The notes beneath the pieces were generated by a model. That model was not told the origin of the DNA, searched no databases, and saw nothing but the letters and a program-made list of their open reading frames with translations. From NCBI RefSeq assembly GCF_029269825.1, contig NZ_JARJHU010000001.1:310001-374000 (forward strand): a stretch of DNA of 64,000 bases, in the 5' to 3' direction. Position 1 is the first letter of the stretch. Every line of letters starts with the position of its first letter. The position numbers and the translations under genes were made by a program. Shown piece after piece: positions 8,905 through 16,565 of the stretch. This stretch comes from Pedobacter sp. JY14-1 (GTDB lineage: Bacteria > Bacteroidota > Bacteroidia > Sphingobacteriales > Sphingobacteriaceae).

Positions 8905-9249
8905 TCAGCCGCGGTCCTTATGGCTTTGGGACTTTAAAATAAAATAGCACAGGATCAAGCTGATCCCCAGGAAAATCATGATGCTGGCGGTCATCACCCA
9001 AATTCCTTGTATTAGCATGTAGGATGCCAGTAACGCCCCTGCCAGTACACCCATTGCAATGCCAATAGAAATTATACCGAAGCTGAGCAGCATGTAGTGC
9101 CACTGGCTCTGTTTTTTAAATATATCCGGTGGTGCCCCGCTTTCCAGTATCGCCATCCTTTCTTTGTGGCGCGTAGTGAAATAATAATAGGCGATCCCGA
9201 ATACGACCAGCGAGATGGATATGAGCAGTGCGGCTGAAGTGATTTGCAT
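8905..9249 (-). CDS. Small membrane protein, DUF6249-like
   Basis: A 114-residue protein with three predicted helices (about 5-24, 50-80 and 84-106) and a short cytoplasmic segment, RHKERMAILESGAPPDIF, after helix 1. The pattern of one helix, an ERMAILESG segment and two helices is typical of small Bacteroidota membrane proteins found beside ECF sigma factor genes (DUF6249 type). It is transcribed divergently from the sigma factor gene, which supports a functional link. The role is unknown; control of, or by, the sigma factor is an inference. Confidence 0.65.
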   Translation of the reverse strand: MQITSAALLISISLVVFGIAYYYFTTRHKERMAILESGAPPDIFKKQSQWHYMLLSFGIISIGIAMGVLAGALLASYMLIQGIWVMTASIMIFLGISLILCYFILKSQSHKDRG

Positions 9250-9379
9250 GATTAAATTGTTTTATTTGCCAATAAGACTGTTGCAAACCGAAATCGGTCA
9301 CATTTATTTTTTATTGTTTCTGTTATTTTTTTGAAAATGTCTGGTGACCGGATCATCTTTACGGGAGTCTAAGCTACAG

Positions 9380-9958
9380 ATGCTATTTAAAAACAGAAAT
9401 CCGGAAGATCAATACCTGGAACAAGCCATCCGCGGAGAGCGTGCGGGACTGGAATACCTGGTGAATACCTACCGGGATATGGCTTATTCGATAGCGATCC
9501 GGGTTACTGGGAATCATGAAGATGCGGAGGAGGTGGTTCAGGACGGCTTCCTGAAAGCTTTCAAAAACTTGGCTGAATTTAAAAGGGCATCCAAGTTTTC
9601 GACCTGGCTCTACCGGATCATCTACAATACTGCGCTAAGCAAGGCAAGCTCCGGAAAAAACTTTACAATGGAACTCCAGGAGGATAACCAATACCAGCAG
9701 TACATTGAACCGAATGCTGTCATGCAGCAAATGGCCGGGGCTGACCGCAGGAAATACCTCAATATGGCCATGCAAAAACTCAAAGCCCAGGATCAACTCA
9801 TCCTATCCCTACATTACATCGCCGAAAAAAGTATCACTGAAATTACTGAAATATTGGGCATGAAATCCTCTGCCATAAAAATGCGTCTATTCAGGAGTCG
9901 TAAACAACTCCTGGAAGAATTGCAGCGCCTGTTACCAAATGAATTTAAAGACTTATGA
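9380..9958 (+). CDS. ECF-type RNA polymerase sigma factor
   Basis: A 192-residue extracytoplasmic-function sigma factor. Region 2 covers about residues 10-80 (LEYLVNTYRDMAYSIAIRVT, then HEDAEEVVQDGFLKAFKNL, with FSTWLYRIIYNTA for promoter melting). Region 4 covers about 115-180 (LNMAMQKLKAQDQLILSLHY, then the helix-turn-helix SITEITEILGMKSSAIKMRL). I chose the ATG at 9380; an in-frame GTG at 9344 would add 12 residues that do not look conserved. Its stop overlaps the next ATG by four bases (ATGA), so the two are translationally coupled. A divergent small membrane gene shares its upstream region. Target promoters unknown. Confidence 0.88.
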   Translation: MLFKNRNPEDQYLEQAIRGERAGLEYLVNTYRDMAYSIAIRVTGNHEDAEEVVQDGFLKAFKNLAEFKRASKFSTWLYRIIYNTALSKASSGKNFTMELQEDNQYQQYIEPNAVMQQMAGADRRKYLNMAMQKLKAQDQLILSLHYIAEKSITEITEILGMKSSAIKMRLFRSRKQLLEELQRLLPNEFKDL

Positions 9959-10329
9959 AATCAACAGAAAAATATAACGATCCGCTCGGACAATTACTCC
10001 GGGAACATGGATCTGTCAAACCTGACGAGGGCTTTTCCCGAAGATTACTCCATACAGTGGTCAACAGCTACAAGTTAAGCTACAAGACGGTTTACCGGAA
10101 AGAAGAACGCATGGGAAAATGGATCATCGGTGTATTGATTGCATCTGCCTTGCTGATCTTCTATGAGCTGCACCCTGGCCCTGCGGTCATCGAAATTTTG
10201 CTCCCAGTGATGTTTCTTGTCCTCGGTTTAATTGCGATAGTTTTGATGCTAAAAAGCAGCCATCCAGCTAATCCCCGATTACATCGGACAGATTTCAGAC
10301 ATGAGCAAAAAGAGATACCCTCGAGTTGA
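9955..10329 (+). CDS. Small membrane protein coupled to the ECF sigma factor, probable anti-sigma/accessory protein
   Basis: A 124-residue protein whose ATG overlaps the sigma factor stop. The N-terminal about 55 residues are soluble and charged (DPLGQLLREHGSVKPDEGFS resembles the cytoplasmic part of small Bacteroidota sigma-linked membrane proteins). Two helices follow at about 58-76 and 80-101. There is no zinc-binding HxxxCxxC motif, so it is not a classic ZAS anti-sigma factor. The last 20 residues are polar and run up to the recombinase remnant, and the natural C-terminus may have been altered by that insertion. Role inferred from coupling only. Confidence 0.6.
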   Translation: MKSTEKYNDPLGQLLREHGSVKPDEGFSRRLLHTVVNSYKLSYKTVYRKEERMGKWIIGVLIASALLIFYELHPGPAVIEILLPVMFLVLGLIAIVLMLKSSHPANPRLHRTDFRHEQKEIPSS

Positions 10330-10367
10330 GGCGATTTTTAATTCCGTCACCTTTATGCGCAATCATC

Positions 10368-10718
10368 AGCTCAAACGAGTACAAAGAAATCAAAAATCAG
10401 ACAGAAGAAATGAACGTCAGGCTGGAAGCGGAACTGGCTGCACTGGATGAAAAAATCAAGTTAGACCGAAATATCTTCGACGTATTGGACGAATCACTAG
10501 AAAGCCTTAAAAACCTGTCTAAATTGTATTCTGAGGCTGATATTGAAGGAAGGCATTATATCATAGGTTCGATCTTCCCTGAAAAATTCGTTTTTGATGG
10601 AACAATAGATCGAACCGCTAAAATGAACTTAGCCTTCAAGCTTATCTACCACATTAACAACAGATTAGAGCGAAAAAGAAATGGAGTTAGCTCTAAAAAA
10701 AGAACTAACTCCATCCAA
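10368..10718 (+). pseudogene. C-terminal remnant of a large serine recombinase next to tRNA-Leu
   Basis: The open frame here encodes about 100 residues that match the C-terminal end of site-specific serine recombinases. There is a coiled-coil Glu/Leu-rich segment (VRLEAELAALDEKIKLDRN), then YSEADIEGRHYIIGSIFPEK, FVFDG and RTAKMNLAF, the typical IGSxFPEKxxFDG...RT.xxN ending. The catalytic resolvase domain, recombinase domain and zinc ribbon are absent and the upstream sequence is unrelated, so this is a dead fragment. The frame runs on into the antisense of the tRNA gene (10720-10799), which is not real coding. It marks a past integration at the tRNA 3' end. Confidence 0.75.
10683..10712 (-). 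terminator. Hairpin terminator after tRNA-Leu
   Basis: A perfect 8-bp inverted repeat (GGAGTTAG/CTAACTCC) with one mismatch, three further pairs and a six-base loop. On the minus strand it lies 7 bases after the tRNA 3' end and is followed by the T-rich run ATTTCTTTTTC. It fits intrinsic termination of the tRNA transcript. Confidence 0.7.
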
Positions 10719-10719
10719 G

Positions 10720-10799
10720 TACCCAGGGCCGGGATCGAACCGGCACGGTTTCCCACTGGTGTTTGAGACCAGCGCGTCTACCAATTCCGCCACCTGGGC
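10720..10799 (-). tRNA. tRNA-Leu (anticodon CAA)
   Basis: An 80-base cloverleaf can be folded by hand. The 7-bp acceptor stem is GCCCAGG with CCTGGGT (a G-U at the end pair). The D-arm is GCG...CGC with GAATTGGTAGA, and the anticodon stem CTGGT/ACCAG encloses loop CTCAAAC, so the anticodon is CAA. The 11-base variable arm is at the short end for type II tRNAs, and the T-arm is GCCGG/CCGGC with TTCGATC. The discriminator is A and no CCA is encoded. Decodes UUG. The 3' end abuts a serine recombinase remnant. Confidence 0.95.
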
Positions 10800-10852
10800 A
10801 TTTCTGTTAAACGGGACGCAAATCTATTAATTGCATCCAATATTACCAAGTT

Positions 10853-11146
10853 TTATTTAGAATAATCTTCCTTTAGTTTTTTATCTACCCAAAATGGCGC
10901 AAAAGGGAGCAAGGACGCGCCTCCGATCAGAAAAGCCTTTTTAAAGTTCCACTTATATTCTTGCCAGGCCATCACCAGCAAGACCATATACAGCACGAAC
11001 AACAATCCATGTGCCCATCCTGTATACTTTACTGCCAGCGGCATATCTGCAAAATACTTTAACGGCATCGCAATAAAGATCAGCAGAATATAAGAAACGC
11101 CCTCTGCCACGGCAATCTTTCTGAATAAAGACAATGTATTGTTCAT
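10853..11146 (-). CDS. DUF3817 integral membrane protein
   Basis: A 97-residue protein with three membrane helices. It has the DUF3817 hallmarks: FRKIAVAEGVSYILLIFIAMPLKY at the N-terminus, YTGWAHGLLFVLYM in helix 2 and LPFAPFWVDKKL at the C-terminus. These proteins are also found as the C-terminal domain of some membrane fusions. Function unknown; the family is widespread in Bacteroidota and Actinobacteria. It is on the same strand as hscB (66 bases downstream of hscB's stop) and may be the last gene of that block. Confidence 0.8.
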   Translation of the reverse strand: MNNTLSLFRKIAVAEGVSYILLIFIAMPLKYFADMPLAVKYTGWAHGLLFVLYMVLLVMAWQEYKWNFKKAFLIGGASLLPFAPFWVDKKLKEDYSK

Positions 11147-11211
11147 ATTTTCCCTAAATTTCCTTTATATCCCTTAAATCTCCTGTCCAAACCCTGATCC
11201 GCCTTACGCGC

Positions 11212-11742
11212 TTAAACACCAGCCTTAGCCAAGCCCGCTCTGATCCTCACCAGATATTTGCTCCGGTAATACAGATCCTTCAACTCCCTTAAGACTTTTT
11301 CCTGCCTGGCTTCATTCAGTTCCTCAAATCCTGCGGACAACGCTGCAATACGAGTAGCAATGCCTTTCTCAACCTCTTCGACTTCTCTGGTCAGATTTGA
11401 CAGTTTATCTGCATCCGGGTCAAACTGCAGATCCATCAGCGCCTCGTTCACCTCCATCATTTCCATCAGGAAGTCTTGCGGGAGCATATAATGCTCTCCT
11501 TCAGTTAAGACACCCTTAAGTTCAAGCACATAAGGCAGCAACCTGCCCGGATCGCTCAATACCTGGTAAGCCTTGTTGTTCAAAGTACTTAGCTCAAGCA
11601 CCTCGAGCTGCTTCTCCTCGCTTTCGTTGATGTAAAAATCCGGATGATATTGTTTGCTCAGCGCATAGAACTTCTGCTTCACAGCCAAAGGGTCAGGGCT
11701 GAAACTCACCGGGAGTCCGTAAAAAGCAAAATAGTCCCTCAT
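11212..11742 (-). CDS. hscB: Fe-S assembly co-chaperone HscB (J-domain protein)
   Basis: A 176-residue co-chaperone that stimulates an Hsp70 (HscA/DnaK) during Fe-S cluster transfer from the IscU scaffold. The J-domain at residues 1-75 holds the HPD motif at 33-35 (KQYHPDFY), preceded by YFAFYGLPVSFSPD, which is typical of HscB. The C-terminal helical domain (about 85-170) has the LPQDFLMEMMEVNEAL segment that contacts the scaffold. I chose the ATG at 11742, two bases after the rseP stop; the TTG two codons earlier is less likely. No isc or suf genes lie nearby, as in many Bacteroidota. Confidence 0.88.
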   Translation of the reverse strand: MRDYFAFYGLPVSFSPDPLAVKQKFYALSKQYHPDFYINESEEKQLEVLELSTLNNKAYQVLSDPGRLLPYVLELKGVLTEGEHYMLPQDFLMEMMEVNEALMDLQFDPDADKLSNLTREVEEVEKGIATRIAALSAGFEELNEARQEKVLRELKDLYYRSKYLVRIRAGLAKAGV

Positions 11743-11744
11743 TG

Positions 11745-13076
11745 TCAATGCATCACTGCCTTAAAAATATCATTCCCCAGTACAAATACCATCAGCGACA
11801 ACAACAGCACAAAACCAACAATCTGCGCCCGTTCCATAAACTTATCGCCAAGCGGCTTGCCTTTGATCATCTCTACGATCAGGAACACGACGTGTCCGCC
11901 ATCAAGCGCCGGGATAGGCAACAGGTTCATAAATGCCAGTGCAATTGAAATGAAGCCGGTGGAGGCCCAGAATCTGGCCCATATCCATTCTCCCCCATAT
12001 ACTTTACGTGCAATTTCGACAGGGCCGGAAAATGCCTTATTCGGCTTGATCTTTCCGGTAAGCACCTTCCAGATTCCCTTTCCGTTGTCGCTGAATATCT
12101 TCCAGGCCTGAGATGCGCCTACAGGAAGCGACTCAATGAATCCATAACGGATGGTTTCCTCTTTTAGCTCATTGCGGTAATTAAATCCTACGCCGATGGT
12201 ACCTGCAGTATCCACCGGAATGTTCAGCCCGACAACTTCAGTGCCGCGCTTTACACTAAAATCAATAGTGCGGCCCTTGTTTTTGAGCAGCTCGTCCCTT
12301 ACATCTGCATCATATTTTACCGGAACACCAGCGATAGCGACAACAACATCGCCTTTCTTTACGCCCGCCTTAGCAGCCGCACGTCCGGGTATAATACTGT
12401 CCAGCCTGGTAGAGATCAGCGGCACCTTGCTCACAAATTCCTCAATGCCCAGGTCAGATACCTTATTCAGGATATTGTCCGGCACCTTAATGTCCTTCGC
12501 CTTGCCATCCCTCATAATGGTCAGTGTGGTATTTCCAAGCAACACCTGGGAACTCATTAGTTCATCAAACTGGATCACTTTTTTACCATTTACTGCTACC
12601 ACCTTATCGCCTTTCTGCAAGCCGATCTCCTTCCCGATCACCCCAGGATTAATTCCCCGTACCGAGCTGTTCGGAATATAAGTTTCACCATAGCTGAAAG
12701 TCAGCATCCAGTAAATGAAGATACCCACAACGATATTCACGATCACGCCACCCAGCATCACGATCAGACGCTGCCAGGCAGGTTTAGAGCGAAACTCCCA
12801 GGGTTTTGCAGGCTGTGCCATTTGCTCGGTATCCATAGATTCATCTATCATACCTGAAATCTTCACATAGCCACCCAGCGGTAGCCAGCCAATCCCGTAT
12901 TCACAATCTCCCCTTTTGAAGCTGAACAACTTTACACCCCAGGCATCAAAAAACAGGTAAAACTTCTCCACCTTTATCCCGAAGGCCCTGGCAGCCAGAA
13001 AGTGTCCCAATTCATGTAAAATTACCAGTATCGATAATCCCAGAAGCAACTGGGCCGCCATAATCAATCCACTCAT
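11745..13076 (-). CDS. rseP: Site-2 protease RseP (regulated intramembrane metalloprotease)
   Basis: A 443-residue inner-membrane zinc protease. The first helix carries HELGH (His21, Glu22, His25) and the last helices carry NLLPIPALDGG with the third ligand Asp. Between them are two PDZ domains: about 125-200, ending near TLTIMRDGKAKDI, and about 205-290, with GRAAAKAGVKKGDVVVAIAG. It cleaves anti-sigma factors and signal-peptide remnants in other bacteria. I chose the ATG at 13076 (MSGLIMAAQL); the open frame extends upstream to 13223 but overlaps dxr and lacks sense. It lies between dxr (14 bases upstream) and hscB (2 bases downstream) in one operon, the usual dxr-rseP order. Confidence 0.93.
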   Translation of the reverse strand: MSGLIMAAQLLLGLSILVILHELGHFLAARAFGIKVEKFYLFFDAWGVKLFSFKRGDCEYGIGWLPLGGYVKISGMIDESMDTEQMAQPAKPWEFRSKPAWQRLIVMLGGVIVNIVVGIFIYWMLTFSYGETYIPNSSVRGINPGVIGKEIGLQKGDKVVAVNGKKVIQFDELMSSQVLLGNTTLTIMRDGKAKDIKVPDNILNKVSDLGIEEFVSKVPLISTRLDSIIPGRAAAKAGVKKGDVVVAIAGVPVKYDADVRDELLKNKGRTIDFSVKRGTEVVGLNIPVDTAGTIGVGFNYRNELKEETIRYGFIESLPVGASQAWKIFSDNGKGIWKVLTGKIKPNKAFSGPVEIARKVYGGEWIWARFWASTGFISIALAFMNLLPIPALDGGHVVFLIVEMIKGKPLGDKFMERAQIVGFVLLLSLMVFVLGNDIFKAVMH

Positions 13077-13090
13077 AAATAGCTTTAGTC

Positions 13091-14272
13091 TTAATATTTT
13101 ATATTTTGATGTTGATAAACTTGTTTTGTTACCAGTTCGCCGGCAAATATACGCGTCTCCCTGTCCGTTTCTAAATAATTCTCCAGGCTGGCCGAAGCAA
13201 TAAACCCGATTTCCTCCATACAACGCGCAATGACGTCACTCATTTGTAAAAAGCCGATCCTGCCCTTCAGAAAGGCTTCAACCACAACCTCATTGGCAGC
13301 ATTCACGATACAAGGCAGGTTCCCTCCTGAACGCAGCGCCCTGTAGGCCAGGTCAAGATTACGGAAAGTATCCATATCTGCCCTGGCAAAGGTCAGTTCC
13401 GGATAATCCATGAAACTGAAACGTGGAAAAGCACTCTTTATTCTTCCCGGATAGGCTAGCGCATAGTGAATGGGCAGTTTCATATCCGGCAAGCCCATTT
13501 GTGCTTTCATAGAACCATCGTTGAATTGTACAATAGAATGGACGATCGACTGGGGATGCACCACCACATCAATCTGCTCTGGTTTAAGGCCAAACAGCCA
13601 TTTGGCCTCAATCACCTCAAGTCCCTTGTTCATCAGTGAAGCCGAATCGATGGTGATCTTTGCCCCCATGTTCCAGTTGGGGTGCTTCAATGCCTCAGCC
13701 GGACCAATACCCTGTAAAAAGGCACGGTCCCTGCCCCTGAACGGACCACCAGAAGCTGTGAGGTAGATTTTTTCGATCTCCTGGTAATGCTCACCTACCA
13801 GGCACTGAAATATCGCCGAATGTTCAGAATCGACCGGAATGATGTTCACACCATGCTCCTTTGCCATTGCCGTAATCAGGTCACCGGCGACAACCAGCGT
13901 TTCCTTATTGGCCAGTGCAATATCCTTCCCGGCCCGGATAGCAGCTACAGTGGGCTTAAGGCCAGCCGCCCCCACAAGTGCCGTCAATACCAGTTCTACT
14001 CCATCCAAAGCAGCAGCCTCACAAAGTGCCTCCTCACCCGCAAGCACGCGGATACCAGTACCTGAAAGTACAGACTTCAGTTCTGCATATTTATCCGGAT
14101 CACCGATCACGGCCAGCTCCGGTCTGAACTTCAGCGCCTGTTCGGCAAGTAAAGCCACGTTACGCTGGGCAGTCAGGGCCTGCACCTGGTACAGGCCAGG
14201 ATTGGCCGCTACTACATCCAGCGCCTGTGTTCCTATAGAGCCGGTAGACCCTAAAATTGATATGTATTTCAA
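13091..14272 (-). CDS. dxr: 1-deoxy-D-xylulose 5-phosphate reductoisomerase
   Basis: A 393-residue enzyme that converts DXP to 2-C-methyl-D-erythritol 4-phosphate, the committed step of the MEP isoprenoid pathway, using NADPH and a divalent metal. Visible motifs are the nucleotide-binding GSTGSIGTQALDV (8-20), NKETLVVAG, the metal and substrate site VDSEHSAIFQ, LTASGGPFRG, PNWNMGAKITIDSASLMNKG and the C-terminal NAANEVVVEAFL. Length is normal. Its start overlaps the GH3 gene stop by four bases (ATGA) and rseP follows by 14 bases, so the three are co-translated. The enzyme is the target of fosmidomycin in other bacteria. Confidence 0.95.
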   Translation of the reverse strand: MKYISILGSTGSIGTQALDVVAANPGLYQVQALTAQRNVALLAEQALKFRPELAVIGDPDKYAELKSVLSGTGIRVLAGEEALCEAAALDGVELVLTALVGAAGLKPTVAAIRAGKDIALANKETLVVAGDLITAMAKEHGVNIIPVDSEHSAIFQCLVGEHYQEIEKIYLTASGGPFRGRDRAFLQGIGPAEALKHPNWNMGAKITIDSASLMNKGLEVIEAKWLFGLKPEQIDVVVHPQSIVHSIVQFNDGSMKAQMGLPDMKLPIHYALAYPGRIKSAFPRFSFMDYPELTFARADMDTFRNLDLAYRALRSGGNLPCIVNAANEVVVEAFLKGRIGFLQMSDVIARCMEEIGFIASASLENYLETDRETRIFAGELVTKQVYQHQNIKY

Positions 14273-15768
14273 ATTATAAACTCCTTTAGTCCATCCGCTA
14301 TCTTCCTGTCATTCGAGAGCCTGGGCACCTTGTTCTGCCCGCCCAGCTTTCCCTGAGACTTCATATAGCTTACAAAAGCATCCTTTTTCAATGGCCTTAT
14401 GACCAAAGGCTGCAATATCTTTCCTTCAATCAGGTCAAAATAGTAAATATTCTTTTTCTGCAAAGCCTCATCTACCTTTTTCGCAAAAGCCGCGAGATCG
14501 GCAGGCGCCTCGGCAAACTCGATAAACCATTCGTGGTAAGGCAGTTCCCCCTGGCGGGCGACCACCTGCGGTGCCACGGTAAATTCCGTAATACCGATCC
14601 CTGCTTCATTGGCGACAGTAAGCAAGGCATATTCCACCTCTTCACCGATCACATGCTCTCCAAAGGCAGAGATGAAATGCTTGATCCTGCCGGTCACCAC
14701 GATTTTATAAGGATCAAGGGACACAAATTTCACCGTGTCACCAATGCTATAACCCCATAGCCCCGCATTCGTATTCAGGATCAGTGCATAATTTCGGTCC
14801 AGCTCTACCTCGGCAAGGTTAAGCCGTGTGGGTCTGTCATTATAGAATTCTTCTGCAGGAATGAACTCATAGAACATCCCGGCGTCAGCAAGCAACAGCA
14901 GTCCCTTTTCCGATTGCGAATCCTGATAGGCAATAAAGCCCTCAGATGCAGGGTAGGTCTCAATGGTGTCTACCTTACGTCCTATACTCGCTTCAATTTT
15001 TGCCCGGTAAGGCTCATAGTTAACCCCTCCATAAACATACAGGCTGAAATTTTTGAAAATCTCCCCTACCGGCTTCCCCCCGGCCTTTGCGCTCAACCGG
15101 TCGAAATACATTTGTACCCAGGGTGGTATTCCCGAGATCAGCGTCATATCCTCATGGAAAGTTTCCTCAACAATGGCATCCACCTTTTCCTCCCAGTCTT
15201 CAATACAATTCGTCTGATAAGAGGGCAAGCGGTTCTTCTGCAGGTATCCCGGCACCAGGTGCGCCACAATCCCCGAAAGCCTGCCGATATTTATACCATT
15301 CTTCTTTTTCAGGATGGGGCTTCCCTGCAAAAAGATCATTTTCCCATTGACAAAACCTGCCTTACCTGTTTCGTGGATATAGGTAAGCAAAGCATTTCTT
15401 GCCGCCCTGATGTGTTCCGGCATCGACTCCTTAGAGATTGGAATATATTTCACGCCAGAGGTCGTGCCCGATGTCTTTGCAAAATACCGAGGCTTTCCCG
15501 GCCACAGCACATCTTCCTCTCCATCAACTACCCGCTCTATATAAGTCCTCAGTTCCTCATAGTCACGTACCGGCACGCGTTGCTTAAAATCTTCGTAGGA
15601 ACGTATACCTGCAAAATCGTGATCCCTGCCAAAAGCAGTAGAAGAAGCCTGATCCACCAGATGATGCATCATACGTTGCTGCACCCTGACTGCGTCCTTT
15701 TTCCATTTACCGATCCCGCGTACCACGAAGGCAGCAAAAGGCTTGCTTAAAGCTGCTTTTAATCCCAT
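14269..15768 (-). CDS. GH3 family protein (auxin-responsive promoter/acyl-adenylate family)
   Basis: A 499-residue protein of the GH3 family, adenylate-forming enzymes which in plants conjugate hormones to amino acids. The ATP-binding P-loop-like motif FAKTSGTTSGVKYIPIS (about 107-123), the GGVNYEPYR segment and ETYPASEGFIAYQD (the A-site), plus LWGYSIGDTVKF and the C-terminal VTGRIKHFISAFGEHV hinge, are all intact. Bacterial GH3 proteins are common in Bacteroidota but their acyl and amino substrates are unknown. It overlaps dxr by four bases and follows a membrane-protein gene by 8 bases. I infer a housekeeping envelope or lipid role from this constant type of context. Confidence 0.85.
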   Translation of the reverse strand: MGLKAALSKPFAAFVVRGIGKWKKDAVRVQQRMMHHLVDQASSTAFGRDHDFAGIRSYEDFKQRVPVRDYEELRTYIERVVDGEEDVLWPGKPRYFAKTSGTTSGVKYIPISKESMPEHIRAARNALLTYIHETGKAGFVNGKMIFLQGSPILKKKNGINIGRLSGIVAHLVPGYLQKNRLPSYQTNCIEDWEEKVDAIVEETFHEDMTLISGIPPWVQMYFDRLSAKAGGKPVGEIFKNFSLYVYGGVNYEPYRAKIEASIGRKVDTIETYPASEGFIAYQDSQSEKGLLLLADAGMFYEFIPAEEFYNDRPTRLNLAEVELDRNYALILNTNAGLWGYSIGDTVKFVSLDPYKIVVTGRIKHFISAFGEHVIGEEVEYALLTVANEAGIGITEFTVAPQVVARQGELPYHEWFIEFAEAPADLAAFAKKVDEALQKKNIYYFDLIEGKILQPLVIRPLKKDAFVSYMKSQGKLGGQNKVPRLSNDRKIADGLKEFII

Positions 15769-15776
15769 GACGAAGA

Positions 15777-16565
15777 CTATACGATGTTGTGGATGATGTC
15801 CGGCTCAGCCTCCCCTTTGTATTCGCTCATCATTTTACGATAGGCAATGGTCAGTGCCACACTGGAAAGCGGAATGATGATGAAAGAACTCAGCACATTA
15901 GTGAAGAAAGCCACTATTGGCCATTGTATGAATCCAAAGAAAAGACATAACATATAGAAGCTGCCCAGTACCAGCAGCAGCATAAATATCTTGGTAAAAT
16001 TACCTTTGGTCGTTGCCAGGCTATATTTAATAGAAGCAAAAGGCCCCAGGTTCCTGTCAATAATGAAAAACGGGAAAAAAGAGATCCTGATCCAGGTAAT
16101 GAAGATGGCCACAAGACCAACCGGAACCGCCACATTGGTTACCCTGTTGATATCGATCCCGGCATACACAAAAGGCAATCCGATCACCATCACGATCACA
16201 TAAACCCCAAGGATACAGAGGATAAAATACACAGTGGCCACCAGGAAACGGATAATCTGCTGGCGGGTAGGTATCGTGCTGACGATACTCACGTCGTGTT
16301 CCTCGTCATCCAGCAGGTGAAAGATATACCTGAACAGCGACAGATTGATCGTGAAGTAAAAGAGGATGAAGATAAATGCCATCAGGATATTCAGCCACTT
16401 GCTCACATCCTTCAGGAAAAACGCCATCAGCCCCGAAGCATTGGAAGTAATGAACATCAGGAAGCAAAGCGTGGCAATGGAAAAATAATTCCGTTTGGTA
16501 ACCATCCAGGCTTTGGTGATCACTTCATTCACCGTGAACGTGCTCTCCTTTAAAAATTCTATCAT
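15777..16565 (-). CDS. Six-helix integral membrane protein, unknown function
   Basis: A 262-residue protein with about six hydrophobic helices, arranged in pairs (about 33-55, 60-80, 105-135, 145-165, 180-210 and 215-240). It begins with a conserved-looking soluble segment, FTVNEVITKAWMVTKRNYFS, a pattern seen in glycerophosphodiester phosphodiesterase membrane-domain and DUF975-like proteins. No catalytic residues are evident. Its ATG overlaps the stop of the upstream glycosyltransferase by four bases, and the GH3 gene follows by 8 bases. A role in envelope assembly is inferred from context only. Confidence 0.6.
   Translation of the reverse strand: MIEFLKESTFTVNEVITKAWMVTKRNYFSIATLCFLMFITSNASGLMAFFLKDVSKWLNILMAFIFILFYFTINLSLFRYIFHLLDDEEHDVSIVSTIPTRQQIIRFLVATVYFILCILGVYVIVMVIGLPFVYAGIDINRVTNVAVPVGLVAIFITWIRISFFPFFIIDRNLGPFASIKYSLATTKGNFTKIFMLLLVLGSFYMLCLFFGFIQWPIVAFFTNVLSSFIIIPLSSVALTIAYRKMMSEYKGEAEPDIIHNIV

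Noticed and set aside
9270..9300. ACCGAAATCGGT-like inverted repeat between the sigma gene and the divergent membrane gene
   Set aside because: Only 5 bp per arm. It could be an operator, but this is too weak to list.
10326..10766. 146-codon frame overlapping the sigma partner and the tRNA as one intact gene
   Set aside because: Its first 14 and last 16 residues are not family-like, and the end is antisense tRNA. Only the middle is a recombinase C-terminus, so it is a remnant.
13077..13223. Upstream extension of rseP by 49 residues
   Set aside because: It overlaps dxr and lacks hydrophobic character. The ATG at 13076 gives the normal RseP start with HELGH at 21-25.
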